Assembly (NCBI GenBank): GCA_037447655.1
Contig: JBBHKE010000089.1
Location: 102,679 to 166,678 of the forward strand
DNA length: 64,000 nucleotides
Direction: 5' to 3'
From: Zygnema cylindricum
Lineage: Eukaryota; Streptophyta; Zygnematophyceae; Zygnematales; Zygnemataceae
The notes below the pieces were generated by a model, which ran no database searches, was not told the origin of the DNA, and was given only the letters and a program-made list of their open reading frames with translations. The first letter of the stretch is position 1. Every line of letters begins with the position of its first letter. Made by a program: the position numbers and the translations under genes. This document shows, piece after piece, positions 24,715-35,030 of this stretch.

Positions 24715-25402
24715 AATATTTAGAAAGTGGCAGTTTTTGCAGTTTAGGGTATTTTGGCTAAAATGATGCCTAAGTCTAGATTTGAACCTTTGACCTCTAG
24801 TTTATTTATAGCCTTACGCCTTAACCATTAAGGCGTTACGAAACGATAGTGACGGGTTTCATAAATATATAAACATTAACGAAACAACTAATTTACAGCA
24901 GACTAACCAAAAGGAGCAATTTCTGCATGTTCGCGAATCTGAACCGTGTAAAATATGTTTTGATCGGACGGTCCGCATTATAGCCGCCACACGAAGTGAG
25001 CTTTTTGGCGGCATACGGATATAGCGTCACGGGGTGCCACGTGGCGCCACATTATTTGATACCGGAGAAGATGGGAGGAGGAACCATGGCTTCCGATATG
25101 ACATGTGTCACCTTGTAGACCTTGTCGTACAATGGTTGTACAATAAGTACATCGCCCATTGTACTTTCTTGTACTTTATAGTGTTCCTACTGGACTAGGG
25201 TTTAATAGTAGGTAGTCGTGAGTAGGCAGACATGACTTAGAAAAATTAGGAGATAGGATCCTCTCTCCCATAGAGCTTCTGTACAAAAGGTCAACTTTGA
25301 CCCTCTATAACTTACTGCTCAGGGGAGCAAATTCATAGATTCTTTTTGCTATCGTCTCAAGGGAGTCTTGCCTATACAGGGGTGCAGGAGGTCAGGGTTT
25401 TT
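24715..25402 (+). repeat. Older copia-type LTR, 5' part, split by copy 2
   Basis: Diverged LTR sequence in plus orientation. It resumes at 31839 after the copy 2 insertion, with TTTTT duplicated on both sides. It carries the antisense tRNA-like module: minus-strand GGTTCAAATCT at 24778-24788 and TGGTTAAGGCG at 24817-24827. The start coordinate is approximate. Confidence 0.75.
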
Positions 25403-26444
25403 TGTAACTCTGAGACCTCCATAAGTCCTCAGAGTGGACAGCTTCCAAGAAGCCTCTAGGATAATCCTGACCCCTTTGTGATTAAGCAAAGATAACTGCC
25501 ACCCTGGCAGACAAAAACGCTGACCAACTTCACCCCTGTGAAGACAAGACTCCCCTGAGTCGATAGCAAAAAGAATCTTTGAATTTGCTCCCCTGAGCAG
25601 TAAGTTATGGGGGGTCAAAGTTGACCTTTTATACAGAAGCTCTCTGGGAGAGGGGGTCCTATCTTCTAATTTTTCTAAGTCCTATCTCTCTCACAGACTC
25701 TATCTACTGATGTACGGAACCAATCAGAATTGAGTTCCGTACGTAAAAGTACAGCCGCCGGTGTACTTTATGTACGGACATTGTACGACATGGCCAAAAT
25801 GTCGACACATGTCAAATCCGGATTCGGTGCCATGATCTCCGGAGATTCTACGATCCAACGGAATTTCGCCACGCGTCATCCGATGTGGCGATGGCCACAA
25901 ACCGCCGAAATCTTCCTCCGTGATCTCGGCGCTAATCCCGGCCGTCCGATTAAATTCAGATTTAATCGTGGCCGTAATAAATACATGCGCGGTATTTGTT
26001 TCACTTCCGAAACAAATGCGCGGTATTGATTCGTAATCCGTACTATCATTTGTACCGGATCTATGCATCCCGTAAATCGTAACAGTTAAATGAATTATCG
26101 TATGTATTGTAATTTAGATAATTATCAAACTACATAGTACGTAATACTACTGCTAGATCTAACGGCTAAGGCTACCGGCTATTTCCTATCTGCCGGCCGG
26201 TAGGTACAAGGATCAAATCCTGCCGCCGGCACATTCCTTTTAAATAAATAAATAAATCCTAGTATAAAATTCCCGTAAACCTCAGGATAGCCAAGGTAGC
26301 CATGGCTCTAGCTTCCTCTCCAATTTCTCAGTGACTGCGACAAGTTTGAGATTTGGAGAGAGAAGTTAGAGGTAGACTGCCTCGGCTTCTTTCTATATTT
26401 CTATTCAGACCTAGAAAATACTAATAAAACCATTAGTTTCTACA
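25403..26444 (-). repeat. Copia copy 2, 3' LTR
   Basis: It runs from TGTAACTCTGAGACC to CATTAGTTTCTACA. It includes a plus-strand tRNA-like module (GGCTAAGGCTACCGG near 26163, and AGGATCAAATCCT near 26211-26223) and GTAC-rich hairpin strands near 25735-25793. The element-sense last bases ATGGAGGTCTCAGAGTTACA encode the first gag residues in the other LTR copy. Confidence 0.95.
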
Positions 26445-26457
26445 CTCCCCTTATTTT

Positions 26458-29400
26458 CTAGTCAATCTTTAATTTCAGACCACACTTCTCCCTGCAAAAA
26501 ATTAGCTTAGGGGAAGGCACAGGTTTGGTCATCATATCTGCTACCATCTCACTATCTGGTCTGTACTCTAAACTGATTATTTTGTTTTCTACTTTCTCTC
26601 TAACAAAACTGAGTCTGATGTCCATGTGTTTGGCTTTAAAATGGTGTTTAGGATTGGCAGAGATAGCGATTGCTGCCTGATTATCACAAAATATTTTCTG
26701 CACACCACTCTTAAGGTGACCAAGCTCACCAAGCAAAGACTTGACCCACATCAATTCTTTTACAGCAGAGCAAGAGGCCATATACTCAGCCTCCATGGTG
26801 GACTGAGCAATAACCTTTTGCTGTTTGCTACTCCAACAGCAAGCCCCATCACCCACATATAATACATATCCAGAAGTACATCTCCTCATCGGAGCATCAC
26901 CATAACTGGCATCACTCCAAGTAGTGATGTCAGTATTCTCCCCACCCAAATGCAACCATAGATCTCTAGTTCCTACCAAGTATCTAAGGACTCTCTTAGC
27001 TGCCTCCCAATCCTTCTTAGTGGGAGCATTTAGACTTCTACTCAGCACTCCTACAGCTGCAGCTAAATCCGGCCGGGTACAATTCATAAAATAGATTAGA
27101 CTTCCCACTACTTGCCTGTAAGGAATAGTCTGCATGAACTTCTGTTCATCAGGAGATAATTCCTCGTCTAAGACTATGACTCCTTCTTCCTCACTCCCCT
27201 CACTTCCCTTCTTCAACTCCATTGGAGTTGTACAACTATTAGCTTTATCCATTTGAAATTTTTCAAGCATGTTCCCTATTGCTTCTTTTTGAGTCAATCT
27301 TATAATTTTCCTTTTTCGGTCTCTCTCTACTTGAATTCCCAAAATATATCTTGCTTCTCCCATATCCTTCATTTCAAATCTCCCCTTAAGATCGGTTTTC
27401 AGTTTGTTAATTTTTTCCATTGATTTACTTAATACAAGCAAATCATCAACATAAATTGCAATAAATATCAAACCTTCCTCATCTTCGAAAACATAGATTG
27501 AGTGATCTGAGCTGATCCGAATATATCCCAGACCGGTAAGAAACTCATCAAGCTTCTTATTCCATTGTCGAGGTGCCTGTTTCAAACCATAAAGAGATTT
27601 AATCAGCCGGCATACCTTACTCTCCTCTCCTTCTTCCACAAACCCTTCGGGTTGTCGCATGAAGATCTCCTCTTCCAATTCTCCATGCAAAAAGGCTGTT
27701 TTTATGTCCATCTGGTGCACTTCCATGTCTTCCGCCGCCGCTAAACTGAGAAGTATGCGGACGGAGGGAAATCTGACCACCGGAGCAAAGGTTTCCTCGT
27801 AGTCAATTCCTTCCTTTTGTGTAAATCCCTTTGCCACTAATCTGGCCTTGTAGCGCTCGATTGTGTTATCTGGGTTCAGTTTTAGTTTGAAAACCCACTT
27901 ACAACCGATTGGTTTTCGGTTAGGTGGACAGTCCACCAGCTCCCAAGTATCGGCTGCCATGATTGAAGCCATCTCCTCATTGATGGCTGTCTTCCATCGG
28001 TTTCTTTCTGGACAAGTCATCGCCTCTCCATAAGTTTGAGGTTCATCTTGATGAGATAGTTTAGTTACCTTGTTAATAACCTGTTTTTCTTGCAGTCTTT
28101 TGCTACTTCTCCTCCCCCCCTCAAAATCTGAGGCCGGAATAGATGGTTCTCGTGGATTCTTTCGAACAAACTCGGCTTCTCCCCTATCCCTTGATTCCGA
28201 ATCAATTTCCACCACGTCTTCCGCTTCGAGTAGAGTTGTCACTGGAGTTTCCACAGCCGAGTCCTTTTCGGTCTGATTTGTTCCTGCAAGAATGTCATCT
28301 TCTCTAAAACCTGGATAGTTAGGAAGCTCAAAGTCATCGGAATTTTCTGACTCAAATCTGATTTTTACTGACTTCGTATATTTGAAGGGATCTACAGACT
28401 TTCCTTCATCCATAACTACTAGATGCTTTACTAAGATTATATCTTCCCTTTTTAGATCATAAACTCTATATCCTTTAACATCTTCATCATATCCTAATAA
28501 GTATCCTGGTTTTCCTTTAGGATCTAGCTTCCAATTGGACCGATCAGTATCTAGACTGAACACTTGACTGCCGAAAACCTTTAAGTGAGATATGTCTGGT
28601 TTCCGGCCTGTCCATCTCTCATAAGGTGTTTGATCTTTTATAGCTGAAGTAAGAACTCTATTCTTGAGGTAATTAGCACAGTTCATTGCTTCTGCCCAAA
28701 ACCTTTTCCCTATCCTTTTATCTGACAACATACTTCTAGCACTATCACTTAGTGTTCTATTTAACCTCTCAGCTACCCCGTTCTGTTCAGGATTTTCTGG
28801 AACTGTCTTTTGGTGTTGAACCCCATCTTCCCTCAGAAAATCCTCAAACTGGTTAGAAGTATACTCTCCACCATTGTCACTCCTTACTCTCTTGATTGGA
28901 GTTTCATGGAGTTTTTCGCTCCATGCTTTATATTGTCTAAAACAATTCTCAGCTTCGGACTTGTTTTTCAAAAAATATACCCGGGAATACCGAGACCAAT
29001 CATCAGTTATAGTCATCATAAATCTCTTCCCCCCCGGTGAGGGTACTTTAGCCGGTCCCCAAATATCTGTGTGTACTAGATCTAGAATTTTTTCTCCCTT
29101 ATAGGTGGCTGACTTAGGAAAGGGTAATCTGTGTGCTTTACCTTGAGCACATCCACTACAATCACTTATATCATCACTCTCACTGAACTGAATCCCTTCC
29201 ACCACTCCCATCTTTTTCATCTCTCTTAACTTATCTAGATTCACATGCCCAAGCCTCTTATGCCACATCGTAATATCATGAACACCAGCATAATAAAGTT
29301 TCTTCTTTTCATTACTTAAGATCAGCCTAAACATCCCATGGCTACCTTTCTCAGCAATGAAATAGACATCATCCTCAAAACTAGCAGTAAAGACTCCTTC

Positions 29401-30816
29401 CCTAGTGCTAGTAAAAAAACCCTTATCATCTAATACTGATGTAGAGATAAGATTTTTGTTCAGCTCCGGAATAAACAATACATCGGAGAATGTTAATATG
29501 GATGTCTTTCCTTCCACTAACACTTTTAGATCTACCGATCCTACAAGAGTAGTGGTGACTATCCTCCCATCCCCGTACTCTATCTCTACGGTGGGAATCT
29601 TTCTTATCTTAGTGAACAGGTGTCTATCCTTACACATGTGCATGGAGGCACCTGAATCTACAATCCATCCTGCTTCACCTTTCAATCCACCGTACGCACA
29701 TTTCTGCCTCCGTGGAATTTCGACCTCATTTTTCGCCTCCAACTCCTCATCCAAAAGGAGCTCATCGTCCTCGTCCTCGGATTCAGCCTCAAGTACCTGT
29801 GTGACAAGGGCCTTTTTCTTTCCTCTCGAGGTACCACCGGTCTGCCCCTCCTTTAACCGAAGCTCGGTTAGCTTAGTGCACTCTGCCATATAGTGCCCCG
29901 GTTTCTTACAAAAATGACATAGTCCTTTGGGAGCCCTTGGTTCGAACTCATCGGCCGGTTTTTTCTGCTCCCTACCCCCATAGTTTCCGACCGGTTTTCG
30001 GGAATCCCTGTTCCTCCAATCAGTCGCTGTTGCCAAGGCTTGGCCACTCTTTCCTCCCCTTCGGATCTCAATTGTATTCTCTTGAACGAGGATCATTCCT
30101 ACCACTGAGTTCCATATCCACCTTGAGTCAGGCAAGTCCTGCACACGGTAAACTATGTTCACGAACTCATCAGGTAACTTCATCAGTAAACAGTTAACCT
30201 TTTCTTTTTCACTCAAATCTTTTCCCGCACTCTGTAGCTCCATGAAGAGTGTAGCAAGCTCATTGCAAAAATCCAACATATTTCCCCCTTTGTATACATA
30301 CTCCTTAACTTTCTGATCAGCCAACTGTTGTTGCTGAATCGTACCACTTCGGTACATCTCTATAAGAGCCATCCAAAGATCGGATGCCCTTTCTACCTGC
30401 AAATGAGGACATGCAAGTCCTTGAGTGAGATGGCGTAGGATGAAGTGCTTTGCCGCCATATTGTTGAAGTCCCAGGTTTCAGTATCATTCTCCTCGTTCC
30501 TCGGAATAGGTGACATGAATACTAAACCAGTTGCTATTGGTGTGGTCGCCTCCTTCTCCTTTCCTTTGTCCACCACCTCTCCTTCCTTTGTTTCCTCCGT
30601 TGAAGGTGAATCCTCTTTCCTGGTGAATCTGCTTCCTCCAAACCCTGGAGGAATTCCAAGACTTGATGGACGCCCCAATCGTCCACTCACTATCCCCCAA
30701 AACCTTTTTTCGCATAGAGCTCCTATCATCATACTTTCCCAGTATATGAAGCCAGTTCCATTAAAGATTGGTACCCTAGAGGGTGGGCCCATAACCTGTA
30801 ACTCTGAGACCTCCAT
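26458..30816 (-). CDS. Copia gag-pol polyprotein, 1452 aa, intact
   Basis: The polyprotein encodes capsid, protease, integrase, reverse transcriptase and RNase H for LTR retrotransposition in cytoplasmic particles. Seen in order: gag with CCHC knuckle C300-C303-H308-C313; aspartic protease DSGA 387-390; integrase zinc finger H519, H524, C553, C556; catalytic triad D584, D647, E683 (D-D35-E spacing); reverse transcriptase with YVDD at 1122-1125; RNase H D1302 and E1342; C-terminal KAKHMDIR and ADMMTK motifs. The first ATG (30816) lies inside the 5' LTR. A second candidate start is M9, whose ATG sits inside the primer binding site. The stop lies directly before the polypurine tract. There is no stop or frameshift, unlike the same-family copy at 12133-16512, so it is potentially active. 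Confidence 0.96.
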   Translation of the reverse strand: MEVSELQVMGPPSRVPIFNGTGFIYWESMMIGALCEKRFWGIVSGRLGRPSSLGIPPGFGGSRFTRKEDSPSTEETKEGEVVDKGKEKEATTPIATGLVFMSPIPRNEENDTETWDFNNMAAKHFILRHLTQGLACPHLQVERASDLWMALIEMYRSGTIQQQQLADQKVKEYVYKGGNMLDFCNELATLFMELQSAGKDLSEKEKVNCLLMKLPDEFVNIVYRVQDLPDSRWIWNSVVGMILVQENTIEIRRGGKSGQALATATDWRNRDSRKPVGNYGGREQKKPADEFEPRAPKGLCHFCKKPGHYMAECTKLTELRLKEGQTGGTSRGKKKALVTQVLEAESEDEDDELLLDEELEAKNEVEIPRRQKCAYGGLKGEAGWIVDSGASMHMCKDRHLFTKIRKIPTVEIEYGDGRIVTTTLVGSVDLKVLVEGKTSILTFSDVLFIPELNKNLISTSVLDDKGFFTSTREGVFTASFEDDVYFIAEKGSHGMFRLILSNEKKKLYYAGVHDITMWHKRLGHVNLDKLREMKKMGVVEGIQFSESDDISDCSGCAQGKAHRLPFPKSATYKGEKILDLVHTDIWGPAKVPSPGGKRFMMTITDDWSRYSRVYFLKNKSEAENCFRQYKAWSEKLHETPIKRVRSDNGGEYTSNQFEDFLREDGVQHQKTVPENPEQNGVAERLNRTLSDSARSMLSDKRIGKRFWAEAMNCANYLKNRVLTSAIKDQTPYERWTGRKPDISHLKVFGSQVFSLDTDRSNWKLDPKGKPGYLLGYDEDVKGYRVYDLKREDIILVKHLVVMDEGKSVDPFKYTKSVKIRFESENSDDFELPNYPGFREDDILAGTNQTEKDSAVETPVTTLLEAEDVVEIDSESRDRGEAEFVRKNPREPSIPASDFEGGRRSSKRLQEKQVINKVTKLSHQDEPQTYGEAMTCPERNRWKTAINEEMASIMAADTWELVDCPPNRKPIGCKWVFKLKLNPDNTIERYKARLVAKGFTQKEGIDYEETFAPVVRFPSVRILLSLAAAEDMEVHQMDIKTAFLHGELEEEIFMRQPEGFVEEGEESKVCRLIKSLYGLKQAPRQWNKKLDEFLTGLGYIRISSDHSIYVFEDEEGLIFIAIYVDDLLVLSKSMEKINKLKTDLKGRFEMKDMGEARYILGIQVERDRKRKIIRLTQKEAIGNMLEKFQMDKANSCTTPMELKKGSEGSEEEGVIVLDEELSPDEQKFMQTIPYRQVVGSLIYFMNCTRPDLAAAVGVLSRSLNAPTKKDWEAAKRVLRYLVGTRDLWLHLGGENTDITTWSDASYGDAPMRRCTSGYVLYVGDGACCWSSKQQKVIAQSTMEAEYMASCSAVKELMWVKSLLGELGHLKSGVQKIFCDNQAAIAISANPKHHFKAKHMDIRLSFVREKVENKIISLEYRPDSEMVADMMTKPVPSPKLIFCREKCGLKLKID
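30782..30796 (-). promoter_or_regulatory. Copy 2 primer binding site matching initiator tRNA-Met anticodon arm
   Basis: On the minus strand GGTTATGGGCCCACC begins immediately after the 5' LTR. This is the complement of the anticodon stem-loop region of plant-type initiator tRNA-Met (GGTGGGCCCATAACC), not of a tRNA 3' end. The same site occurs at 16498-16512, and close variants at 48920-48932 and 56883-56897. Confidence 0.82.
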
Positions 30817-31838
30817 AAGTCCTCAGAGTGGACAGCTTCCAAGAAGCCTCTAGGATAATCCTGACCCCTTTGTGATTAAGCAAAGATAACTGCCACCCTG
30901 GCAGACAAAAACGCTGACCAACTTCACCCCTGTGAAGACAAGACTCCCCTGAGTCGATAGCAAAAAGAATCTTTGAATTTGCTCCCCTGAGCAGTAAGTT
31001 ATGGGGGGTCAAAGTTGACCTTTTATACAGAAGCTCTCTGGGAGAGGGGGTCCTATCTTCTAATTTTTCTAAGTCCTATCTCTCTCACAGACTCTATCTA
31101 CTGATGTACGGAACCAATCAGAATTGAGTTCCGTACGTAAAAGTACAGCCGCCGGTGTACTTTATGTACGGACATTGTACGACATGGCCAAAATGTCGAC
31201 ACATGTCAAATCCGGATTCGGTGCCATGATCTCCGGAGATTCTACGATCCAACGGAATTTCGCCACGCGTCATCCGATGTGGCGATGGCCACAAACCGCC
31301 GAAATCTTCCTCCGTGATCTCGGCGCTAATCCCGGCCGTCCGATTAAATTCAGATTTAATCGTGGCCGTAATAAATACATGCGCGGTATTTGTTTCACTT
31401 CCGAAACAAATGCGCGGTATTGATTCGTAATCCGTACTATCATTCGTACCGGATCTATGCATCCCGTAAATCGTAACAGTTAAATGAATTATCGTATGTA
31501 TTGTAATTTACATAATTATCAAACTACATAGTACGTAATACTACTGCTAGATCTAACGGCTAAGGCTACCGGCTATTTCCTATCTGCCGGCCGGTAGGTA
31601 CAAGGATCAAATCCTGCCGCCGGCACATTCCTTTTAAATAAATAAATAAATCCTAGTATAAAATTCCCGTAAACCTCAGGATAGCCAAGGTAGCCATGGC
31701 TCTAGCTTCCTCTCCAATTTCTCAGTGACTGCGACAAGTTTGAGATTTGGAGAGAGAAGTTAGAGGTAGACTGCCTCGGCTTCTTTCTATATTTCTATTC
31801 AGACCTAGAAAATACTAATAAAACCATTAGTTTCTACA
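30797..31838 (-). repeat. Copia copy 2, 5' LTR
   Basis: Nearly identical to the other LTR. Its element-sense end supplies the upstream gag start codon. The tRNA-like module is repeated at about 31557-31620. Confidence 0.95.
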
Positions 31839-31951
31839 TTTTTGTCTGCCACGGTGGCAGTTGTTTTTGCTGAAACACAAAGGGGTCAGGATTATCTTAG
31901 AGGCTTCTTGGAAGCTGTCCACTCTGAGGACTTATGGAGGTCTCAGAGTTT
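31839..31951 (+). repeat. Older copia-type LTR, 3' part after the copy 2 insertion
   Basis: It continues the LTR interrupted at 25402 (GTCTGCCACGGTGGCAG ... GAGGTCTCAGAGTTTCA), starting with the TTTTT target duplication. It ends with the family terminus. Confidence 0.8.
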
Positions 31952-32465
31952 CAAAAACTAGACTGGAATAAGATGCACTATGAACTTCATTGATTTTATT
32001 ACGAAGCAAAACCAAAGGGTATGGCAAAATTTGGTAGGCGATACGCATTTGATGCAGTTGACAAAAAAAAAGAATAAAAAACAAACAATAAAAACAACAA
32101 GCACAAAAACGAAAATACCTACCCTAAAAACTATGAGTTGAAGTATTTTTGCCTTTGGGAAACATGTTTGGCCAACGGTTAGCCTATGAATCTTCAATCT
32201 TTTATAGCCAATGTTGTTTAAGCAAATATACATGAGGCTACTACGTCCCAAAATTGTTTTAATAAATCTTACGACATTTTGATATTCGTATGAAACAAAT
32301 GCAATAAAATTTTCAATGTTTCATGTCCCATTACAGCAAAAGAATAAAATTTAGGTTAAAAATCATTTCGGACTAGCGTAGTTTAGATCGAAGGAGAGGC
32401 TTGGTGAGAAAATGCCAAGTTGAGAATCCGTGGCACAATGAGAGAAGAATATTCTGAGGGTTAGA
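31952..32465. other. Intergenic, nothing recognised
   Basis: AT-rich DNA with no convincing exon or repeat. Confidence 0.45.
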
Positions 32466-32905
32466 TATTCTTCGTGATAAGCCGATAAGATATTCATGCG
32501 TTGTGTCAACATTCATATGATGTGTCACTATTCATGCAATGTTTAGATATTCAAGTGACGTATCGACATTTACGCGAGATTTTGATATTCACGCGTTGCA
32601 TCAATATTTAAGCACTCCCCGTATTTTTTGCGATGCGTCTTTATGCAAACCATGCGTCAACAGTGACATGATGCTCCAATATCCATATGATGAGTCGATG
32701 TTGAGACGATGTGGCGATATTCATGTCATGTCACGATATTAACACGAAACGTCAATAATTGCGCGATGCATCGATATTAACGTGAAATATCAAGATTCGA
32801 GCGATCTGCATCGAAATCCATGCGATTCGTCAATATTGATGTGATGCGTAGTCAATATTCACGCGGTATGAAGATATTTATGCGATGCGTCGATGCTGAC
32901 TCGAC
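32466..32905 (+). repeat. Degenerate tandem repeat, roughly 20-bp unit around GATATTCATGCGATGCGTC
   Basis: Recurring strings of the form ATATTCAnGCGATG(C/T)GTCgAT appear throughout with 60-80% similarity by eye. An inserted stretch (32930-33395) separates this block from a second one. Confidence 0.65.
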
Positions 32906-32929
32906 TTTTCGATATTCACACTAAGTGTG

Positions 32930-33395
32930 AATCAAAGGTCTCAAACGGTTAACCGAAATCGTAACCGACCGTTACCCGACCGCCCGCGTCAGATCCGTAA
33001 CAGATTCGATTGCCAAATTTGGGGGGGGCAGGCGGATTCAGGCGGGTGATTCACAAAAAAAAAAAAAAAATCGGCTACGGTCAGATTAGCAAAAAATGAA
33101 AAAAATTGGAGGTTTTCTATTGTCAATACTATCCAACATTATTGTACTTTTTACTCTTGGTATCGTGGAAGGTTTGAGGGAGATGTACCATTAATTTTGT
33201 ACTTATTCGGGTAAGGGCGGGTACAGGTAGCCGCGGGAAATCGAGTTTCGGTTAACATTTATTTTCGTAAACGCTTATCGGGTAACGGTTAACAATTTAG
33301 GAGCGTGACATAACCCGGTCAGGCCTGAGGTACTCAGATTTTGAAAAAAAAAAATTGTCGGTTTCAGTTATCTAAAATTTTGACTTTTGCGACCC
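32930..33395. repeat. Block interrupting the GATATTCATGCG repeat
   Basis: It starts near AAGGTCTCAAACGGTTAACC, ends near GACCCTCAGGTGTGAATATC, and carries poly-A and C/G-rich patches. Repeat units of the 20-bp family flank it on both sides, so it is probably an insertion. No terminal repeats or target duplication were resolved. Confidence 0.35.
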
Positions 33396-33725
33396 TCAGG
33401 TGTGAATATCCACATGATGCCGACATGAACTCGACGCATCAATTTTAACGGTAGTCGATATTCATGCTAGGTGTCGGTATTCAATCGAAGTGTCGATATC
33501 CACGGGTTGGGTTAACATTCTCACGATACGTTCGTACAAATGCGATATGTCGATATTGACAAAATTGGACGAAATTTATGCGATGCGCATACAGCATGCG
33601 ATGAGTCAACGCTCATCAGTAACGTGATACGTCAATAACCACGCGATTCGCCAATATTTGTGTGACATGTCGATATTCATGTGATGCGCCGAATTCATGC
33701 AATGTGTCGATAATAATAAGAATGA
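33396..33725 (+). repeat. Second block of the degenerate GATATTCATGCG tandem repeat
   Basis: Same unit as 32466-32905 (for example GTCGATATTCATGTGATGCG near 33669). Confidence 0.6.
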
Positions 33726-34190
33726 GAACATGTGGACGTTGGAGATCCACAGATTCCTTGCTTTAGTACATAGTTCAAAAGTAGGTGAAAGTAGGCCCAT
33801 ACAATATGCCTATTGTACGCAAAACATACAATATGGCATTAAGACCCATATTGTATTGGTCGCAAAATGAAAAAAAAAACAGTAACAGGGTTTAGTTGCA
33901 CATCGATCGATAGAGAATTAAACGTCATGTCTAAATTTTGAAAAACATTCGGACAAAATTTTGTTTTTCCGTGAGTTTTGAGGTATTTTTTATTTAAACC
34001 ATCAGATTTGGACGATTCGACGGTCGCTGATCAAAGTAGCGATCTAAGAAGATCATATGAAAAGCCTATAACACAACTTACGAGAGGACTTACACCCGTT
34101 TTTTTTTCCGGTTTTTTTTTTTCCTGCGAAATGTCATCCTACGCCGTCTCTTTGCTAAAAAATTTCGTCCGGCGGCGTGCTGTTGATATT

Positions 34191-34665
34191 TGAGTATTTT
34201 CTAGGTCTGTATTAGGATAAAAAAAGAGCTGAGGCGGTCTGCCTCTAACTCCCCTATCCAAGCCCCCACACTTGTTGTAGTCACTGAAGGCTGGATAGGG
34301 AGCTAGAGCCATGGCTGCCTAGGCTCTCTAGAGAAGACAGGGGGTGAATTAGGTAGACTTACCAAAAGTTAGTTGCCGGACGCAGGAATTGATCCTGGAA
34401 CATGCCGTCCGTCAATCAGTATTAGCCGTTAGCTCTAGCCGTTAAGTCTAGGAATGATATTACGATATATAGGGTTTGATAAATATATAAATCTTTATAT
34501 GTAGATAAATCCGTTTAATGGCTTATAGATACTTTGTACATAGATACAGTTTGATTTAGTACGAAGTACGGTATGTGGACAAAACGGATACCGCGCATTT
34601 GTTTCGATAGCGAAACAAATACCGCGCATTTGTTTCGATAGCGAAACGAATACCGCGCGTCGAAT
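34191..34665 (+). repeat. Copia-type LTR 5' fragment with a 31-bp internal tandem repeat
   Basis: It starts TGTTGATATTTGAG then TTTTCTAGGTCTG, like the LTRs at 55878 and 18563. The antisense tRNA-like module lies at about 34375-34445 (minus-strand hairpin CAGGATCAATTCCTG). Near 34588-34655 the string ATACCGCGCATTTGTTTCGA is tandemly repeated with inverted TTTGTTTC/GAAACAAA arms. The fragment stops at a purine-rich tract. Confidence 0.75.
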
Positions 34666-34671
34666 TACAGC

Positions 34672-35028
34672 GAGAATGGGGGGAGGGGCGGGGAAGTGGA
34701 GGGAAGGGACAGGGAGGGAGGCCGCGGGGGAAGCGAGAGAGGGATGGGGGGCGCAGAGAGGGAACAAAGGGTGAAGGGGAGGGAAGAGTGAGGGGCAGGT
34801 GAAGAGAGCCGGCAAGAGAGGGAGAGTGAAAGAGAGAGGGAGAGCAGGGCAGAGGGTGGGAGAGGGACGAAGGGGGGAAGGGAGGAGAGAGAGTGGGAGC
34901 CAGGAAGCAAAAAGGAACAGGCAGAGACAGGAGTGTACTGGAGAGAGACAAAACAAAACAGGAGGAAAAACCAATAGGAAGGAAGAAGGAAAAAGGAGAA
35001 GGTGAAGGACAGTAGAGAAAAAAATGTG
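34672..35028 (+). repeat. Purine-rich (GGGA/GAGA) tract
   Basis: About 350 bp of G/A with few pyrimidines. It joins a pyrimidine-rich tract on its right, so the two could pair as a long imperfect hairpin. Long reading frames here are compositional. Confidence 0.75.
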
Positions 35029-35030
35029 AC

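Larger units (their letters stand above)
25403..31838 (-). mobile_element. Ty1/copia retrotransposon copy 2, intact and young
   Basis: Two 1042-bp LTRs (25403-26444 and 30797-31838) with TG...CA ends flank one uninterrupted 1452-codon gag-pol frame. The target duplication is TTTTT. By eye I find only two differences between the LTRs (26051 region T versus 31444 region C, and G versus C near 26116/31510). Polypurine tract: minus-strand AAAATAAGGGGAG, 26445-26457. Primer site: 30782-30796. All parts expected of an autonomous element are present. Confidence 0.96.
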
